42,888 bases of DNA, taken from contig CAILVY010000387.1 of the NCBI GenBank assembly GCA_903837785.1, positions 1-42,888 on the forward strand. Direction: 5' to 3'. The position numbers were made by a program, and so were the translations under genes. Every line of letters begins with the position of its first letter. The stretch's first letter is position 1. Below the pieces are notes generated by a model that saw nothing but the letters and a program-made list of their open reading frames with translations, was not told the origin of the DNA and made no database searches. Source of the stretch: Candidatus Hydrogenedentota bacterium (GTDB lineage: Bacteria; Hydrogenedentota; Hydrogenedentia; Hydrogenedentales; CAILVY01). Of the stretch, positions 16,481 to 25,013 are shown in pieces.

Positions 16481-17943
16481 GACGTCTCTTCCTCGCCGCG
16501 GAACGCCAACGCACCCGTCGGGCACGCCCGCGCGCATTCCTCCGCGGCATCGCCCAGACCGCGCACCAAGGCCTCGCCGAACGGCACGCGCAACTGGCTT
16601 TCCAGGCCGCGGCCGGCAAACGTCAGGCCCTGGGCGCCTCCGCGCATCCGCACAATCTCGACACAAATTCCGCACTTGATGCACTTGCCCGCTTCAAAGA
16701 GGACAGCGCCGCAGCGCTGGATGGCCGGCACGGCCGGACGGGTCATCGTCCGTTTCAGCTTCGGACCCAACCCGTATTCTTCCGCATATTGCCGAAGCTT
16801 GCAGGAAACGGGGTTCAGGCAATCGCAGTGAAGGCAACGCCCGGCCTCCTCCCGCGCAGGGATTGGATCGGCCGAGTTCGAAGCGGGCACGCGCAGTCGC
16901 TCCGCCGCATAGGGGGTGGTTTCCGCCGCCTGAAGGCGGCCTATCTGCGAGTTGAAGCGATCGGGGCGGCTTCCGGCGTTTCCTTGAAGCCAGGCGCTGG
17001 CGCGGCGTGCGGCTTCTTTGCCGCGGGCGACAGCCCGCACAAGCATGACGTCGTCCTGTGCCGGAAACACGCGCTCGTTCGGGTGAAACGCCAGTTCGCA
17101 GGCCAGGATCACCGCATCGTTTTCCGCGAGCAACGCATCGACACTCAGCGCCGAACCCACCTCGCACTCATAGATGAATTCCGCTCCCGCGTCTCGAATC
17201 GATGCGATCTCCGCATCGAGCACGTTCTGCGGCAGCTTGTCCGGAGGCAAGCGCCGCAGCGAGGGGCATGCATGCGCCGTCTTCTCATAGACGCGGCAGG
17301 CATGGCCTGCCTGGAGGCATATCCATGCGGCGGAAAGACCCGCGACGCCCGCGCCGGCCACGGCAATGCGTTTCCCGGTTTTCGCCACGCCGTCACTATC
17401 GATCAGCTTCGCATGGAGATACTGTTCCGCGATCTCCCCGTGCAGGCGGCGTATCGCAATCGCGTTGTCGTACGTTCCGCGCCGGCACGCCTTCTCGCAG
17501 GGGGCCGTGCAAAGGCGTCCCAGCACCGCGGGGAAGATCAGGTCGCGTTTGGCCAGGCGCGCCGCGGCCTCGCATTCCTCCGATTCGATGTGCCGCAGCA
17601 TGCGCGGAATGTTGAGGGAGGCCGGACAGATGCTTGAGCACGGCCCTTCACAATCGCCCACATGCTCGTTCAGGAGCAGCCGCAGGATCTCGCGGCGCGC
17701 GGCGCGGACCTCTTCTCCCCGCGTGTCGATATCCATGCCCTCGCTCGCGCGGGTGGAACACGCGGGCAGCATTCGCCCGCTGGCGTTGTCTTTCACTGCG
17801 CAGATCATGCATGAACTGAGTGCGCCGATCCGTCTCTCGTAACACAACGTGGGCACGGAAGCGCCCGCCTGCCGCGCCGCGTCAAGCAGGCTCGCGTTGG
17901 GGTCCGCCGTGATGGATACACCGTCTATGAGGAGTTGCGCCAT
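16477..17943 (-). CDS. 2Fe-2S / FAD (GltD-like, NAD(P) subdomain missing) / ferredoxin fusion protein
   Basis: A 488-aa cytoplasmic electron-transfer protein. Residues 1-80 are a NuoG-type 2Fe-2S ferredoxin (Cys34, 45, 48, 62). Then comes a GltD-type 4Fe-4S helical domain (GDCEGPCSSICP, GRLCTAPCEKACRRG), then a FAD-binding GxGxxG (GKRIAVAGAGVAGLSAAW, ~215). After the first FAD half, the chain passes within a few residues to the C-terminal FAD strand (VFPAQDDVMLVRAVARGKEAA). The ~150-residue NAD(P)-binding subdomain normally found there is absent. The C-terminus has further cysteine clusters (CLHCDC, CIKCGICVEIV, CARACPTGAL). The start overlaps the NuoEF-fusion stop by 1 nt (TAATG). It probably exchanges electrons with that NADH-oxidising partner rather than binding NAD(P) itself. 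Confidence 0.85.
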   Translation of the reverse strand: MAQLLIDGVSITADPNASLLDAARQAGASVPTLCYERRIGALSSCMICAVKDNASGRMLPACSTRASEGMDIDTRGEEVRAARREILRLLLNEHVGDCEGPCSSICPASLNIPRMLRHIESEECEAAARLAKRDLIFPAVLGRLCTAPCEKACRRGTYDNAIAIRRLHGEIAEQYLHAKLIDSDGVAKTGKRIAVAGAGVAGLSAAWICLQAGHACRVYEKTAHACPSLRRLPPDKLPQNVLDAEIASIRDAGAEFIYECEVGSALSVDALLAENDAVILACELAFHPNERVFPAQDDVMLVRAVARGKEAARRASAWLQGNAGSRPDRFNSQIGRLQAAETTPYAAERLRVPASNSADPIPAREEAGRCLHCDCLNPVSCKLRQYAEEYGLGPKLKRTMTRPAVPAIQRCGAVLFEAGKCIKCGICVEIVRMRGGAQGLTFAGRGLESQLRVPFGEALVRGLGDAAEECARACPTGALAFRGEEETS

Positions 17944-20312
17944 TATTCGACCTTCACTGCGTGCACGGGACACACCTCGTAACACGCTCCGCACCGCACG
18001 CATTTCTCCAGGTCAATCTCGTGGACCTCGTACGGCGCCATCTGAATTGCGCCCGACGGGCAGCGTTGCGCGCACTTCGTGCAGCCGATGCAATCGTCCG
18101 TGATCGTGTACGTCAGGAACGGTTTGCACTTGTGAGCGAGGCAACGTCCCGCCACGTGCGCCTCGAATTCCTCGCGGAAATACGTCAGCGCCGTAAGCGC
18201 CGGATTGGGCGCGGTCCGGCCCAGCCCGCACAGGCTGCTCTGCTTCATGACTTTTCCCAGGACAGACAGGCGCTCCAGATCCTCGTTTGTGCCCGAACCT
18301 TCGCAGAGGCGCGTCAGGATCTCGAGCATCTCGTTCGTGCCCACGCGGCACGGCGTGCACTTCCCGCAGGATTCGAGCTGCGTGAACGAGAGGAAATAGC
18401 GACTCATTTCAACCATGCAGTCCGTGTCATCCAGGACGACGAGCCCGCCGGAGCCCATCATGGAACCCGCGCCGGCGAGCGCTTCGTAGTCGATGGGCAG
18501 ATATCCGAGGCTGATCGGGATGCATCCCCCGGACGGGCCGCCCACCTGGACCGCCTTGAGCGTCCGTCCTGGCAGAGCGCCGCCCCCGATGTCTTCCACG
18601 ATCTGCCGGATCGGCGTGCCCATCGGCACTTCGATCAGCCCGCCGCGCCGCACTTTGCCCGCAAGGGCGAAGACTTTCGTGCCCTTGCTCCGTTCCGTGC
18701 CCAAAGCGGCGAACGCCGAAGCGCCGTTGCGAATGATCCAGGGAACCATTGCCAGCGTTTCGACGTTGTTCACGAGCGTGGGACAGCCGTAAACGCCGCG
18801 GTGCGCGGGATAGGGCGGCCGAGGGCTGGGCGTGGGGCGCCGGCCTTCGAGCGAGGCAATCAGCGAGGTTTCTTCGCCGCAGACGAAAGCGCCCGCGCCT
18901 TCCCGCACTTCAACGTGAAATGTGTGCGTGCTGCCCAGGACGCTCTCGCCCAGGATGCCCGCCTTCGCGCATGTGTCGAGCGCGGCGTGGATTCGCGCCA
19001 CTGCCAGCGGGTACTCCGCGCGGATATAGAAGATGCCTTTCTCCGCGCCCGCGGCGATCGAGGCGATGATCATGCCCTCAATCACGCGATAGGGATAGGA
19101 TTCGAGAATCATGCGATCCATGAATGCGCCGGGATCGCCCTCGTCTCCGTTGCAGACGATGTACTTGGGGTGGCCGTCCGCATTTCGGACTTCCTGCCAC
19201 TTCCTCGCCGTGGGAAAGCCCGCCCCGCCCCGTCCCCGCAGGCCGCTGTCGCGGACCTCCGCGATGAGCGCCTCCGGAGACTCGCTTCCGGATACGCCCG
19301 GCAGGCAACGGCGCAGCGCGAGGAATCCACCCGAACGGCAGTACTCGTCGAGGTCCGACGGGTCTATCACGCCGTAATGCTCCGTGGCAATGCGGCGCTG
19401 TCCGTCGAGAAAGGCCGCAACCGGCGCCTCGGCGGCATCGATGCCGCATCGGCACAGGGAATCCCGGGCATCATCGGAGTAAAGGCGCTCCAGCCACCGC
19501 GCGGTGCGGGCGCGGACTTTCGACATGGCCCGCCTCGGCTGGAAGTGGGCGAGCACGATCGAAGAGACGTCTTCGGGCCGCACTTTCGCGTAGAGCTTCT
19601 GAGGCTGCCCCGGAACGGCGATTTCAATCAGCGGGACCTGATGACACATGCCCACGCAGCTCACGCGCTTCACGCGCACATCCAGATCAAACGCGGCGAT
19701 TGCCGCATCCAGCGCGGCGCGGACCTCCTCACTGCCGCCCGCAATGCAGCAGGAATCGAGATTGATGCGGATCTCCGCCTCCGCCACGGGAAGCAGGCGC
19801 CGCTCCGGCTGGGCCGCGTCTTTTGCCCTCGTCGCGTGCGCCAGGAATTCATCGAGCATGCGCGGAACCGTGTCGGGACTCACATGTCCATACGTCACAT
19901 TGTCTATCTGCACCGCGGGCGCCAGCGTGCAACAGCCCAGGCACCGGACTTTCTGCACAGTGAACGAGCCGTCGTCGCACGTGTCTTCGCCGTTTGCGAG
20001 GCCAAGTTCTTCCGCGATGGCGTCATAGACTTCCGGCGCGCCCTTGAGATGACATGCGGTGCCGTCGCACACGGAGATCGTGTGATCGCCCGCCGGCTTC
20101 CGCCGGAAAAGCGGAAAGAAGGAGGAGACCCCCTCGATGGCCGCGGGGCTAATCTCGCTGATCTCGCAAACGCGCTTCAACGCCGCTTCGGGGAGATAGC
20201 GGAATGCGCGTTGCAGCGCGTGAAGAATGGGCACAACCGCATCCGGCCCCCGCCCATGCCGGGCGACGATCTGCTCAACGAGTTCCAGGTTGATTTCGGG
20301 AGGCGTGGACAC
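17943..20312 (-). CDS. NuoE-NuoF fusion, NADH dehydrogenase (diaphorase) subunit with extra ferredoxin domain
   Basis: A 789-aa fusion. Residues ~1-150 are NuoE-like with 2Fe-2S cysteines (CDGTAC, CLGCC). Residues ~170-260 are a second thioredoxin-like 2Fe-2S domain (DSCCIAGG, SCVGMC). Residues ~340-690 are NuoF: FMN loop GLRGRGGAGFPTARKW, CNGDEGDPGAF, the NADH-site EGAGAFVCGEETSLIASLEG, and the N3-type 4Fe-4S motif SCGKCTPCRVG. The C-terminus has two 4Fe-4S sites (CIGCTKCAQRCP, CVRCGACYEVCP). This is the HydAB/HoxF-style diaphorase arrangement used by bifurcating or NAD-reducing hydrogenases and formate dehydrogenases. It starts at a GTG (20312) with GGAG 8 nt upstream and 3 nt after the previous stop. 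No hydrogenase subunit is adjacent; the partners visible are the FAD fusion and membrane Fe-S genes. Confidence 0.95.
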   Translation of the reverse strand: MSTPPEINLELVEQIVARHGRGPDAVVPILHALQRAFRYLPEAALKRVCEISEISPAAIEGVSSFFPLFRRKPAGDHTISVCDGTACHLKGAPEVYDAIAEELGLANGEDTCDDGSFTVQKVRCLGCCTLAPAVQIDNVTYGHVSPDTVPRMLDEFLAHATRAKDAAQPERRLLPVAEAEIRINLDSCCIAGGSEEVRAALDAAIAAFDLDVRVKRVSCVGMCHQVPLIEIAVPGQPQKLYAKVRPEDVSSIVLAHFQPRRAMSKVRARTARWLERLYSDDARDSLCRCGIDAAEAPVAAFLDGQRRIATEHYGVIDPSDLDEYCRSGGFLALRRCLPGVSGSESPEALIAEVRDSGLRGRGGAGFPTARKWQEVRNADGHPKYIVCNGDEGDPGAFMDRMILESYPYRVIEGMIIASIAAGAEKGIFYIRAEYPLAVARIHAALDTCAKAGILGESVLGSTHTFHVEVREGAGAFVCGEETSLIASLEGRRPTPSPRPPYPAHRGVYGCPTLVNNVETLAMVPWIIRNGASAFAALGTERSKGTKVFALAGKVRRGGLIEVPMGTPIRQIVEDIGGGALPGRTLKAVQVGGPSGGCIPISLGYLPIDYEALAGAGSMMGSGGLVVLDDTDCMVEMSRYFLSFTQLESCGKCTPCRVGTNEMLEILTRLCEGSGTNEDLERLSVLGKVMKQSSLCGLGRTAPNPALTALTYFREEFEAHVAGRCLAHKCKPFLTYTITDDCIGCTKCAQRCPSGAIQMAPYEVHEIDLEKCVRCGACYEVCPVHAVKVE

Positions 20313-20315
20313 GGG

Positions 20316-22073
20316 CTAAGCTCCAATACAGAGCAGGTTCTTCCCGGCGCGGAAGTAGATGCGTCCATCCATTACGGCCGGGGTGGCGAGGACTTCCTCG
20401 CCGCCCACGCTGGGCGTGGCGATCGGCGTGAAGGGCTGGCCCGTCTTGAAAATGTGCACCGCCCCTTTTCGATCCACCGCATAGATCCGGTCGCCGGCGA
20501 GGATCGGCGACGCATAGAAGCCCTCGTCGACTTCCTGCACCCAGGCCACCTCGCCGCTCGCGCTGTCGAGACAGATGATTTCCGCTCGCGAAGTGGTCAT
20601 GTAAAAGTGCTTGTCTGTGCCGACCGGGCTCGACACGTCCGGCAGGCTCTGATCCCATTGCCAGGCGATTTCCGGCTTCGGGGTCTTGTCGTCCGGCGCG
20701 AAGCGAATCGCCGTGGCCGTTGCGTTGTCATTGGCCACGAAGAACATGCCGCCGCCGTACGCGGGGCTGGGCGCCACTTCGCCGTCGAGGCATTTCAACT
20801 GCCAGAGCGCCGTGCCCTTCAGCGGATCGTATGCGTCCACATGCTGTTCCGAGTTCAGCACAAGTTCCGGGCCAAAGGGCGTCTGCACGCACACGGGCGA
20901 GGCCCACGAGATCTTCTCGCGGTTCACTGTCCAGGCTTCCTTGCCGTCGGCGATATCCAGGGCAATCAGTTTGCCGTTCTTTCGCTGATCGTACTGGATG
21001 AACAGCAAGTTTTGACACGCAAGCAAAGACGAGGAGTGCCCGTAGTGATTGTCGGGAACCCCGAGGTTCTTGCCCCATTTCAGGTTCCCCTCGGCGTCGT
21101 AGCACGCCAGGTCGCCGTTGGCGAAGATCGCCATTACGCGGTCCCCGTGCGCCACAAGGGTCGATGCGGCGTAGCCGGTTTCATCGCCAACCTTCGGCGG
21201 CTTCTCCGGGGTGCCGGAGAACTTGTCGAGCACGCGGCTCCACACGAGCTTTCCGGTTTCCGTGTCGAAGCAGTAGACCTCCCGCTTCTCCTCCGTAGCG
21301 CCGCTGAGGAAGACACGCTTGTCCCACACGACGGGCGAGTTCGCGCCCGGCAACGGAACTTCAACTTGCCACTTCACGTTCTTCCCCGTCGCCACGTCCC
21401 ATTCCGTCGGCGCGGTGCTGAAGTGCGCCACGCCGTAGCCGCCGGGACCGCGAAACGACGGCCAGTTCTGCTGCATCGTCTCCCAACTGGGGTACGCCGC
21501 CGTTGTTCCGGCATCCGCCGCCGCATTCCCGGCATCTGCCACGGGCGCCGTTGCGGCTGCGGATGGCACGTCAAGGGGGGTCAGATAGGCCATGACAAGT
21601 GCGGCGGCCGCCCACAGCAGGCCCACGAATGTCAGCACTTCCTTCGTGAATGCCCGGGAAATCCAGTAGTGCTCGCTGGGCGGCGGTCCCTGCGGTTCCG
21701 GAAGCCGCGGTTTGAAGCGCCGCGCCGTGCGCAAGGCGGTCAAGAGCACGATCACGCCGCCCAGGAGCAGGCTGCCGCCCAGTTTCAGATGCGACTGGCT
21801 CGTGAAGAACGCCCGGCGCGCCAGCAGGTCCATCGTCCGGATTTGCTCGATGAGTTTCGCGTCGGCCTCGGGCGCCGCGGCGAGTTGCTGGCGCAGTTGC
21901 AGCAACTGCGGGGTGTCCAGCGGATTGATGGCCGTCACTTGCACGTAATTCGCCACAAGCAGGATGGAAACTGTCAGGGAGAACAGGCCGGACACGACCG
22001 CCACGCCCGTGGCCGCCTTCCAGATGAGGTCGCTTGCGGTGAATCGTTTCTTTTTGGGCTTATTTCGCGGCAT
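20316..22073 (-). CDS. Three-TM membrane protein with C-terminal PQQ-like beta-propeller
   Basis: A 585-aa protein. The N-terminus is basic (PRNKPKKKR). TM1 is ~20-44, then a ~50-residue charged helical loop (45-95), TM2 ~97-114, a basic/proline-rich loop, TM3 ~145-165, an Ala-rich linker, then a propeller from ~200 opening WPSFRGPGGYGVAHFS. Blade signatures include FDTETGKLVWSRVLD, YDAEGNLKWGKNLG and LDSASGEVAWVQEVDEG. The positive-inside pattern places the propeller in the periplasm. The gene overlaps the NosR-like gene by 14 nt and is 3 nt from the NuoEF fusion, so it sits at the exact junction of membrane and cytoplasmic redox components. This makes it a candidate periplasmic scaffold or sensor for the complex. 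No haem or quinone motif is seen. Confidence 0.88.
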   Translation of the reverse strand: MPRNKPKKKRFTASDLIWKAATGVAVVSGLFSLTVSILLVANYVQVTAINPLDTPQLLQLRQQLAAAPEADAKLIEQIRTMDLLARRAFFTSQSHLKLGGSLLLGGVIVLLTALRTARRFKPRLPEPQGPPPSEHYWISRAFTKEVLTFVGLLWAAAALVMAYLTPLDVPSAAATAPVADAGNAAADAGTTAAYPSWETMQQNWPSFRGPGGYGVAHFSTAPTEWDVATGKNVKWQVEVPLPGANSPVVWDKRVFLSGATEEKREVYCFDTETGKLVWSRVLDKFSGTPEKPPKVGDETGYAASTLVAHGDRVMAIFANGDLACYDAEGNLKWGKNLGVPDNHYGHSSSLLACQNLLFIQYDQRKNGKLIALDIADGKEAWTVNREKISWASPVCVQTPFGPELVLNSEQHVDAYDPLKGTALWQLKCLDGEVAPSPAYGGGMFFVANDNATATAIRFAPDDKTPKPEIAWQWDQSLPDVSSPVGTDKHFYMTTSRAEIICLDSASGEVAWVQEVDEGFYASPILAGDRIYAVDRKGAVHIFKTGQPFTPIATPSVGGEEVLATPAVMDGRIYFRAGKNLLCIGA

Positions 22074-23331
22074 GGCTCTTCTCGACCGGGCAATAGGCGA
22101 AACAGCGCGCGCAGCTCAGGCATGCGCCGCGGTCCACCACATAATCCTTGTTGCTTCTGACAATGGAAAGACGAATCAGCTTGCCACACAACACAAGCCC
22201 CATGAAGGCGCCGAAACACGCCGAGGCGTACTTGAAGCGCTCCTTCAGGGCATGGGCCTCAGCGTACAGTTCCGTGGCGGCGCGTTTCCCGGCACGAAAC
22301 GCATCCCCGTCGATAGTCTTCTCTTCGTAACGGCCCTGTTCCTCGCCCGCCACGCGTTCCGCAAGCCACACCGTGGGATGGAGCCGCGCCAGGGGTTCGT
22401 GCGAAAGATAGCCCGCCCCCGCCGCAATGACGATGATGAATGGCGCGGCCAGGAACAGGCGGCCCATCCGCCGCGCGCCGGTCCGTTGATCCACCGGCCG
22501 ATCCTCCGGCGTGGGAACGACGATGGCCCCGTAGGGACAGGACGTTTCGCAGAGCCGGCACTGGATGCATTCGGCAGGCGTGATGGTCGCATGCCATTTC
22601 GAGAAGCGGGACGCCCACCGGAGCAGCACGCCGTAGGGGCACAGGAAGCGGCAATAGGGACGTGCAATGAACACGCCCGCCAGCAAGAGCACGCCGCCCG
22701 CCAGGAACATGTTGAAGCTGGCCCCCTGGCGGAAGAAGCCCACGAACGGGTCATAGCGGCAAATCAGGAATCCGGCGCCCATGTACACCGCGAGCACGGA
22801 GAGGCCGAGATAGGCGTAGGCGAAGAGGCCAAGCACCGCTTCCACGGCGGACGACAACTGGACCGGGAAGATGGCGAACATCTCCTGAATCGCGCCCAGC
22901 GGACACACTGCCGCGCAGAAGACGCGGCCGAAATAGAGGGCAAATAGCAGCGGGATCAGGAAGAAGGCGGACACGATCAGCGGAACGGCATAGCCCGGGT
23001 CGAAGAACGCGCTCAGGATGTTCTGCATCGAGCCCACGGCGCAGACGCAGCCCTTGCGATAAAAGCCGAAGTAGGCCAGCGAAACCAGCGCAATCAAAAA
23101 CACGTAGCGGCGCGAACGCAGCCGCAGCACGGACCAGGCCGAAAGCGCGAGCGCGCCCGCAAGCAAGCCGAGGTCCACCCAAGGCGAGGTCTTGCTCGCA
23201 GGCGGAATGCTCATTGCGGGATGCTTGTAGCCCGATTCGAACTCGGGCATCGGAAAACGGAACTCCGTTGCGGCCTGGACAGTCCACAGGCCGAGCAAGA
23301 GAAAGACGGCTGCCAGGAGCTTCAACTTCAT
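22060..23331 (-). CDS. NosR/NapH-like membrane 4Fe-4S protein
   Basis: A 423-aa polytopic protein with about seven or eight hydrophobic segments. It carries two Cx3CP motifs at helix ends (GRVFCAAVCPLGAIQE and ARPYCRFLCPYGVL), characteristic of the NosR/NapH/RdxA group, plus GCVCAVGSMQN after an earlier helix. The cytoplasmic 4Fe-4S motif is CIQCRLCETSCPYGAI, and a terminal cluster motif is CLSCARCFAYCPVEK. The N-terminus is hydrophobic, probably a signal or first TM. NosR's periplasmic FMN domain is absent. Proteins of this group carry electrons through the membrane to periplasmic acceptors. It overlaps the upstream Tat-ferredoxin stop by 4 nt (ATGA) and the next propeller gene by 14 nt. It probably links cytoplasmic NADH/Fe-S proteins to the exported ferredoxin. 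Confidence 0.9.
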   Translation of the reverse strand: MKLKLLAAVFLLLGLWTVQAATEFRFPMPEFESGYKHPAMSIPPASKTSPWVDLGLLAGALALSAWSVLRLRSRRYVFLIALVSLAYFGFYRKGCVCAVGSMQNILSAFFDPGYAVPLIVSAFFLIPLLFALYFGRVFCAAVCPLGAIQEMFAIFPVQLSSAVEAVLGLFAYAYLGLSVLAVYMGAGFLICRYDPFVGFFRQGASFNMFLAGGVLLLAGVFIARPYCRFLCPYGVLLRWASRFSKWHATITPAECIQCRLCETSCPYGAIVVPTPEDRPVDQRTGARRMGRLFLAAPFIIVIAAGAGYLSHEPLARLHPTVWLAERVAGEEQGRYEEKTIDGDAFRAGKRAATELYAEAHALKERFKYASACFGAFMGLVLCGKLIRLSIVRSNKDYVVDRGACLSCARCFAYCPVEKSHAAK

Positions 23332-23891
23332 TTATGCCCCTTGCCGCCGTTCTCACGGGTCTTCAACAGATACGAATTCCGGACCGGGACGCGCTGGAAG
23401 GCGTTTGCCGGGCAATTGCGCGCGATCGAACACTCGTTGCACCCCACGCATACGTCGTGCTTCACCTGCAGATACAGCGAGCCGTTGCCGAATACGGCGC
23501 AACCCTTCACGCACTTGCCGCACCCGACACAGAGTTCTTCATCGATCGTGTACTGATAGAAGGGCTCTTCGACAAAAGTGCGCTTGAGCGCGCCAACAGG
23601 ACACAACTCGTTCTCCGCGCCGCTGTCGCGCGCCTTGGCGCCCGGCTGCAGATAGCCGCCGCACAGATCGCAGTAGCCGCAAATCTCGAAAGAATGGACG
23701 CACTTGACCGCGGACGGATTCAGCACGCAGGTTGTGGAGCAGCGGCCGCACTGCAAACACTTCGCCGGATCTAGCTGCCACACAGTCGTACCCGATGACG
23801 GATGCGCGGCGGCCCAGGCCGCACCCGCGGCGGCCGCAGTGGCCGCCACCCGGATGAAATCGCGGCGGCCAAATTTCGATTCCTGTTCCAT
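23328..23891 (-). CDS. Tat-exported multi-cluster ferredoxin
   Basis: A 187-aa protein. The N-terminal twin-arginine signal is GRRDFIRVAATAAAAGAAW. The mature part has several cysteine groups: CLQCGRCSTTC, CGYCDLCGGYL with CPVGAL, CVGCGKCVKGC and CVGCNECSIARNCP, enough for three or four 4Fe-4S clusters. It would therefore fold in the cytoplasm and cross the membrane via Tat to a periplasmic site, like NrfC-type ferredoxins. The ATG at 23891 (MEQESKFGRRDF) was preferred to an upstream GTG at 23909 that lacks a ribosome-binding site. It is 33 nt after the Tat-NHL gene and overlaps the NosR-like gene by 4 nt. Likely role: electron transfer between the NosR-like membrane protein and a periplasmic partner, probably the NHL protein. 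Confidence 0.9.
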   Translation of the reverse strand: MEQESKFGRRDFIRVAATAAAAGAAWAAAHPSSGTTVWQLDPAKCLQCGRCSTTCVLNPSAVKCVHSFEICGYCDLCGGYLQPGAKARDSGAENELCPVGALKRTFVEEPFYQYTIDEELCVGCGKCVKGCAVFGNGSLYLQVKHDVCVGCNECSIARNCPANAFQRVPVRNSYLLKTRENGGKGHK

Positions 23892-23924
23892 GAAGCTCGT
23901 TTCTCGCACTGGCGCCGGCTTCCG

Positions 23925-24905
23925 CTACGCGGAGCCCGCTGTTTCTTCGAAGAGGACTATCGCCTTCCAGCGTCTGTGCAGAACCAGAATCCGGTTCCGC
24001 GCATCCACCGCCAGGCCGATGATGGGAGGTTCATGCGCACAATTCAGCGACGTGGTCTCGGCCGCCTCGAGCAACTCGGGCGTGGCCACCACGCCGGACA
24101 GCCGGGTGTCGGGGCCGTAAACCTTCACGCGGTTCAGGCCCTTCTCCGCCGTCACAAGCGTGCCGCCCCGGAATGCGATGTGCGTGGGATTGCAGCAGCC
24201 GCAGAATCCGTTGAGGTCCATTCCGGGACGATACCATGCACTGAGCAACTCCCCGTTCGGCCGATAATTCTCGAGGCCGTGCCTGCCGGGGTTCACCACC
24301 CACAGGGCGCCTTGGGCATCGATCGCAACGTCGAAATACGGGCTCGGCACAACCAGTCCCGGCGCCTCGCCTTTTGGGTCGCGTTCGCCGATGCGGCCCC
24401 GAAGCTTGCCCGAGTGGTCGAAACGCAGCACGGCGCGGTTCCCCGCGTCGGCGGCATACACGTTCTCTTCGTCCACCGCAAAGGAGGTGAGATAGCCGCG
24501 CTCCCCCAGCGACGGCCATGCCGTCACAGACGCACTTTTCGGGTCCAGGACCTCTACGTGGTCCCGCATGCCGAGCAGAAGTCGTCCGTCCGGCAAGACC
24601 GCGAGGCATTCAGGCGCGCCTTTCACGCGGTAGCGCGCCGTCTCCTTGGCGTCATCACTGAAGACCACCACGGCCTGATCGCCGGCCGCGTATACGCTGC
24701 CGTCGCTTCCGACCGCCATGGCCGTCGGCTTGTCAAAAGTCAGGGCAATCCGGCCGCTTTCCCTGTAACGCTCGCTGACCGTCGGAGGCGTCGGAGGCGC
24801 CATATCCGCAGGTGATTCCGCGGCCAGCCACACGGCCCCGGCCACCGCGGCGGTGGCGGAACTGCGCATGAAGTCGCGCCGGTCAACCTTGATATTCTCA
24901 CTCAT
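23925..24905 (-). CDS. Tat-exported NHL-repeat beta-propeller with FCGCCNP motif
   Basis: A 326-aa protein. The twin-arginine signal is DRRDFMRSSATAAVAGAVW. The rest is an NHL-type propeller with repeats such as FAVDEENVYAADAGNRAVLRF and GLVVPSPYFDVAIDAQGALWVV. A conserved segment, WYRPGMDLNGFCGCCNP, places Cys235, Cys237 and Cys238 at one blade, a candidate metal, haem or disulfide site. It is strongly similar to the next gene upstream (25014-26036). Tat export suggests that it folds or loads a cofactor before export, consistent with a bound cofactor. The ATG at 24905 was chosen; a GTG 15 nt upstream is possible. It is the first gene of the Fe-S block, followed by the Tat ferredoxin, so the pair may act together. 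Confidence 0.85.
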   Translation of the reverse strand: MSENIKVDRRDFMRSSATAAVAGAVWLAAESPADMAPPTPPTVSERYRESGRIALTFDKPTAMAVGSDGSVYAAGDQAVVVFSDDAKETARYRVKGAPECLAVLPDGRLLLGMRDHVEVLDPKSASVTAWPSLGERGYLTSFAVDEENVYAADAGNRAVLRFDHSGKLRGRIGERDPKGEAPGLVVPSPYFDVAIDAQGALWVVNPGRHGLENYRPNGELLSAWYRPGMDLNGFCGCCNPTHIAFRGGTLVTAEKGLNRVKVYGPDTRLSGVVATPELLEAAETTSLNCAHEPPIIGLAVDARNRILVLHRRWKAIVLFEETAGSA

Positions 24906-24960
24906 CTCATTAATACTCACGTTGTCTGTCTTCGGCCCTGGACAGGGCGTGTATGTGCAT

Positions 24961-24969
24961 ATCATACCA
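24961..24969 (-). promoter_or_regulatory. Candidate extended -10 promoter for the Tat-NHL/Fe-S block
   Basis: On the minus strand, TGGTATGAT is an extended -10 (TGn plus TATGAT, 5/6), with no clear -35. It would give a leader of about 48 nt before the Tat-NHL ATG. It sits in the 108-nt gap, one of the few breaks in the long operon, so the Fe-S genes may have their own start in addition to read-through. Confidence 0.4.
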
Positions 24970-25013
24970 GAACTTGGCCGGACAGCTCCGGCTTGGGAAC
25001 ACGGGATGGCCGC

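Noticed and set aside
17961..22160. A 1399-codon plus-strand open frame opposite the NuoEF, FAD-fusion and propeller genes
   Set aside because: It is antisense to genes with unmistakable domain motifs, lacks any recognisable domain, and is the expected shadow of GC-rich third-position codon use.
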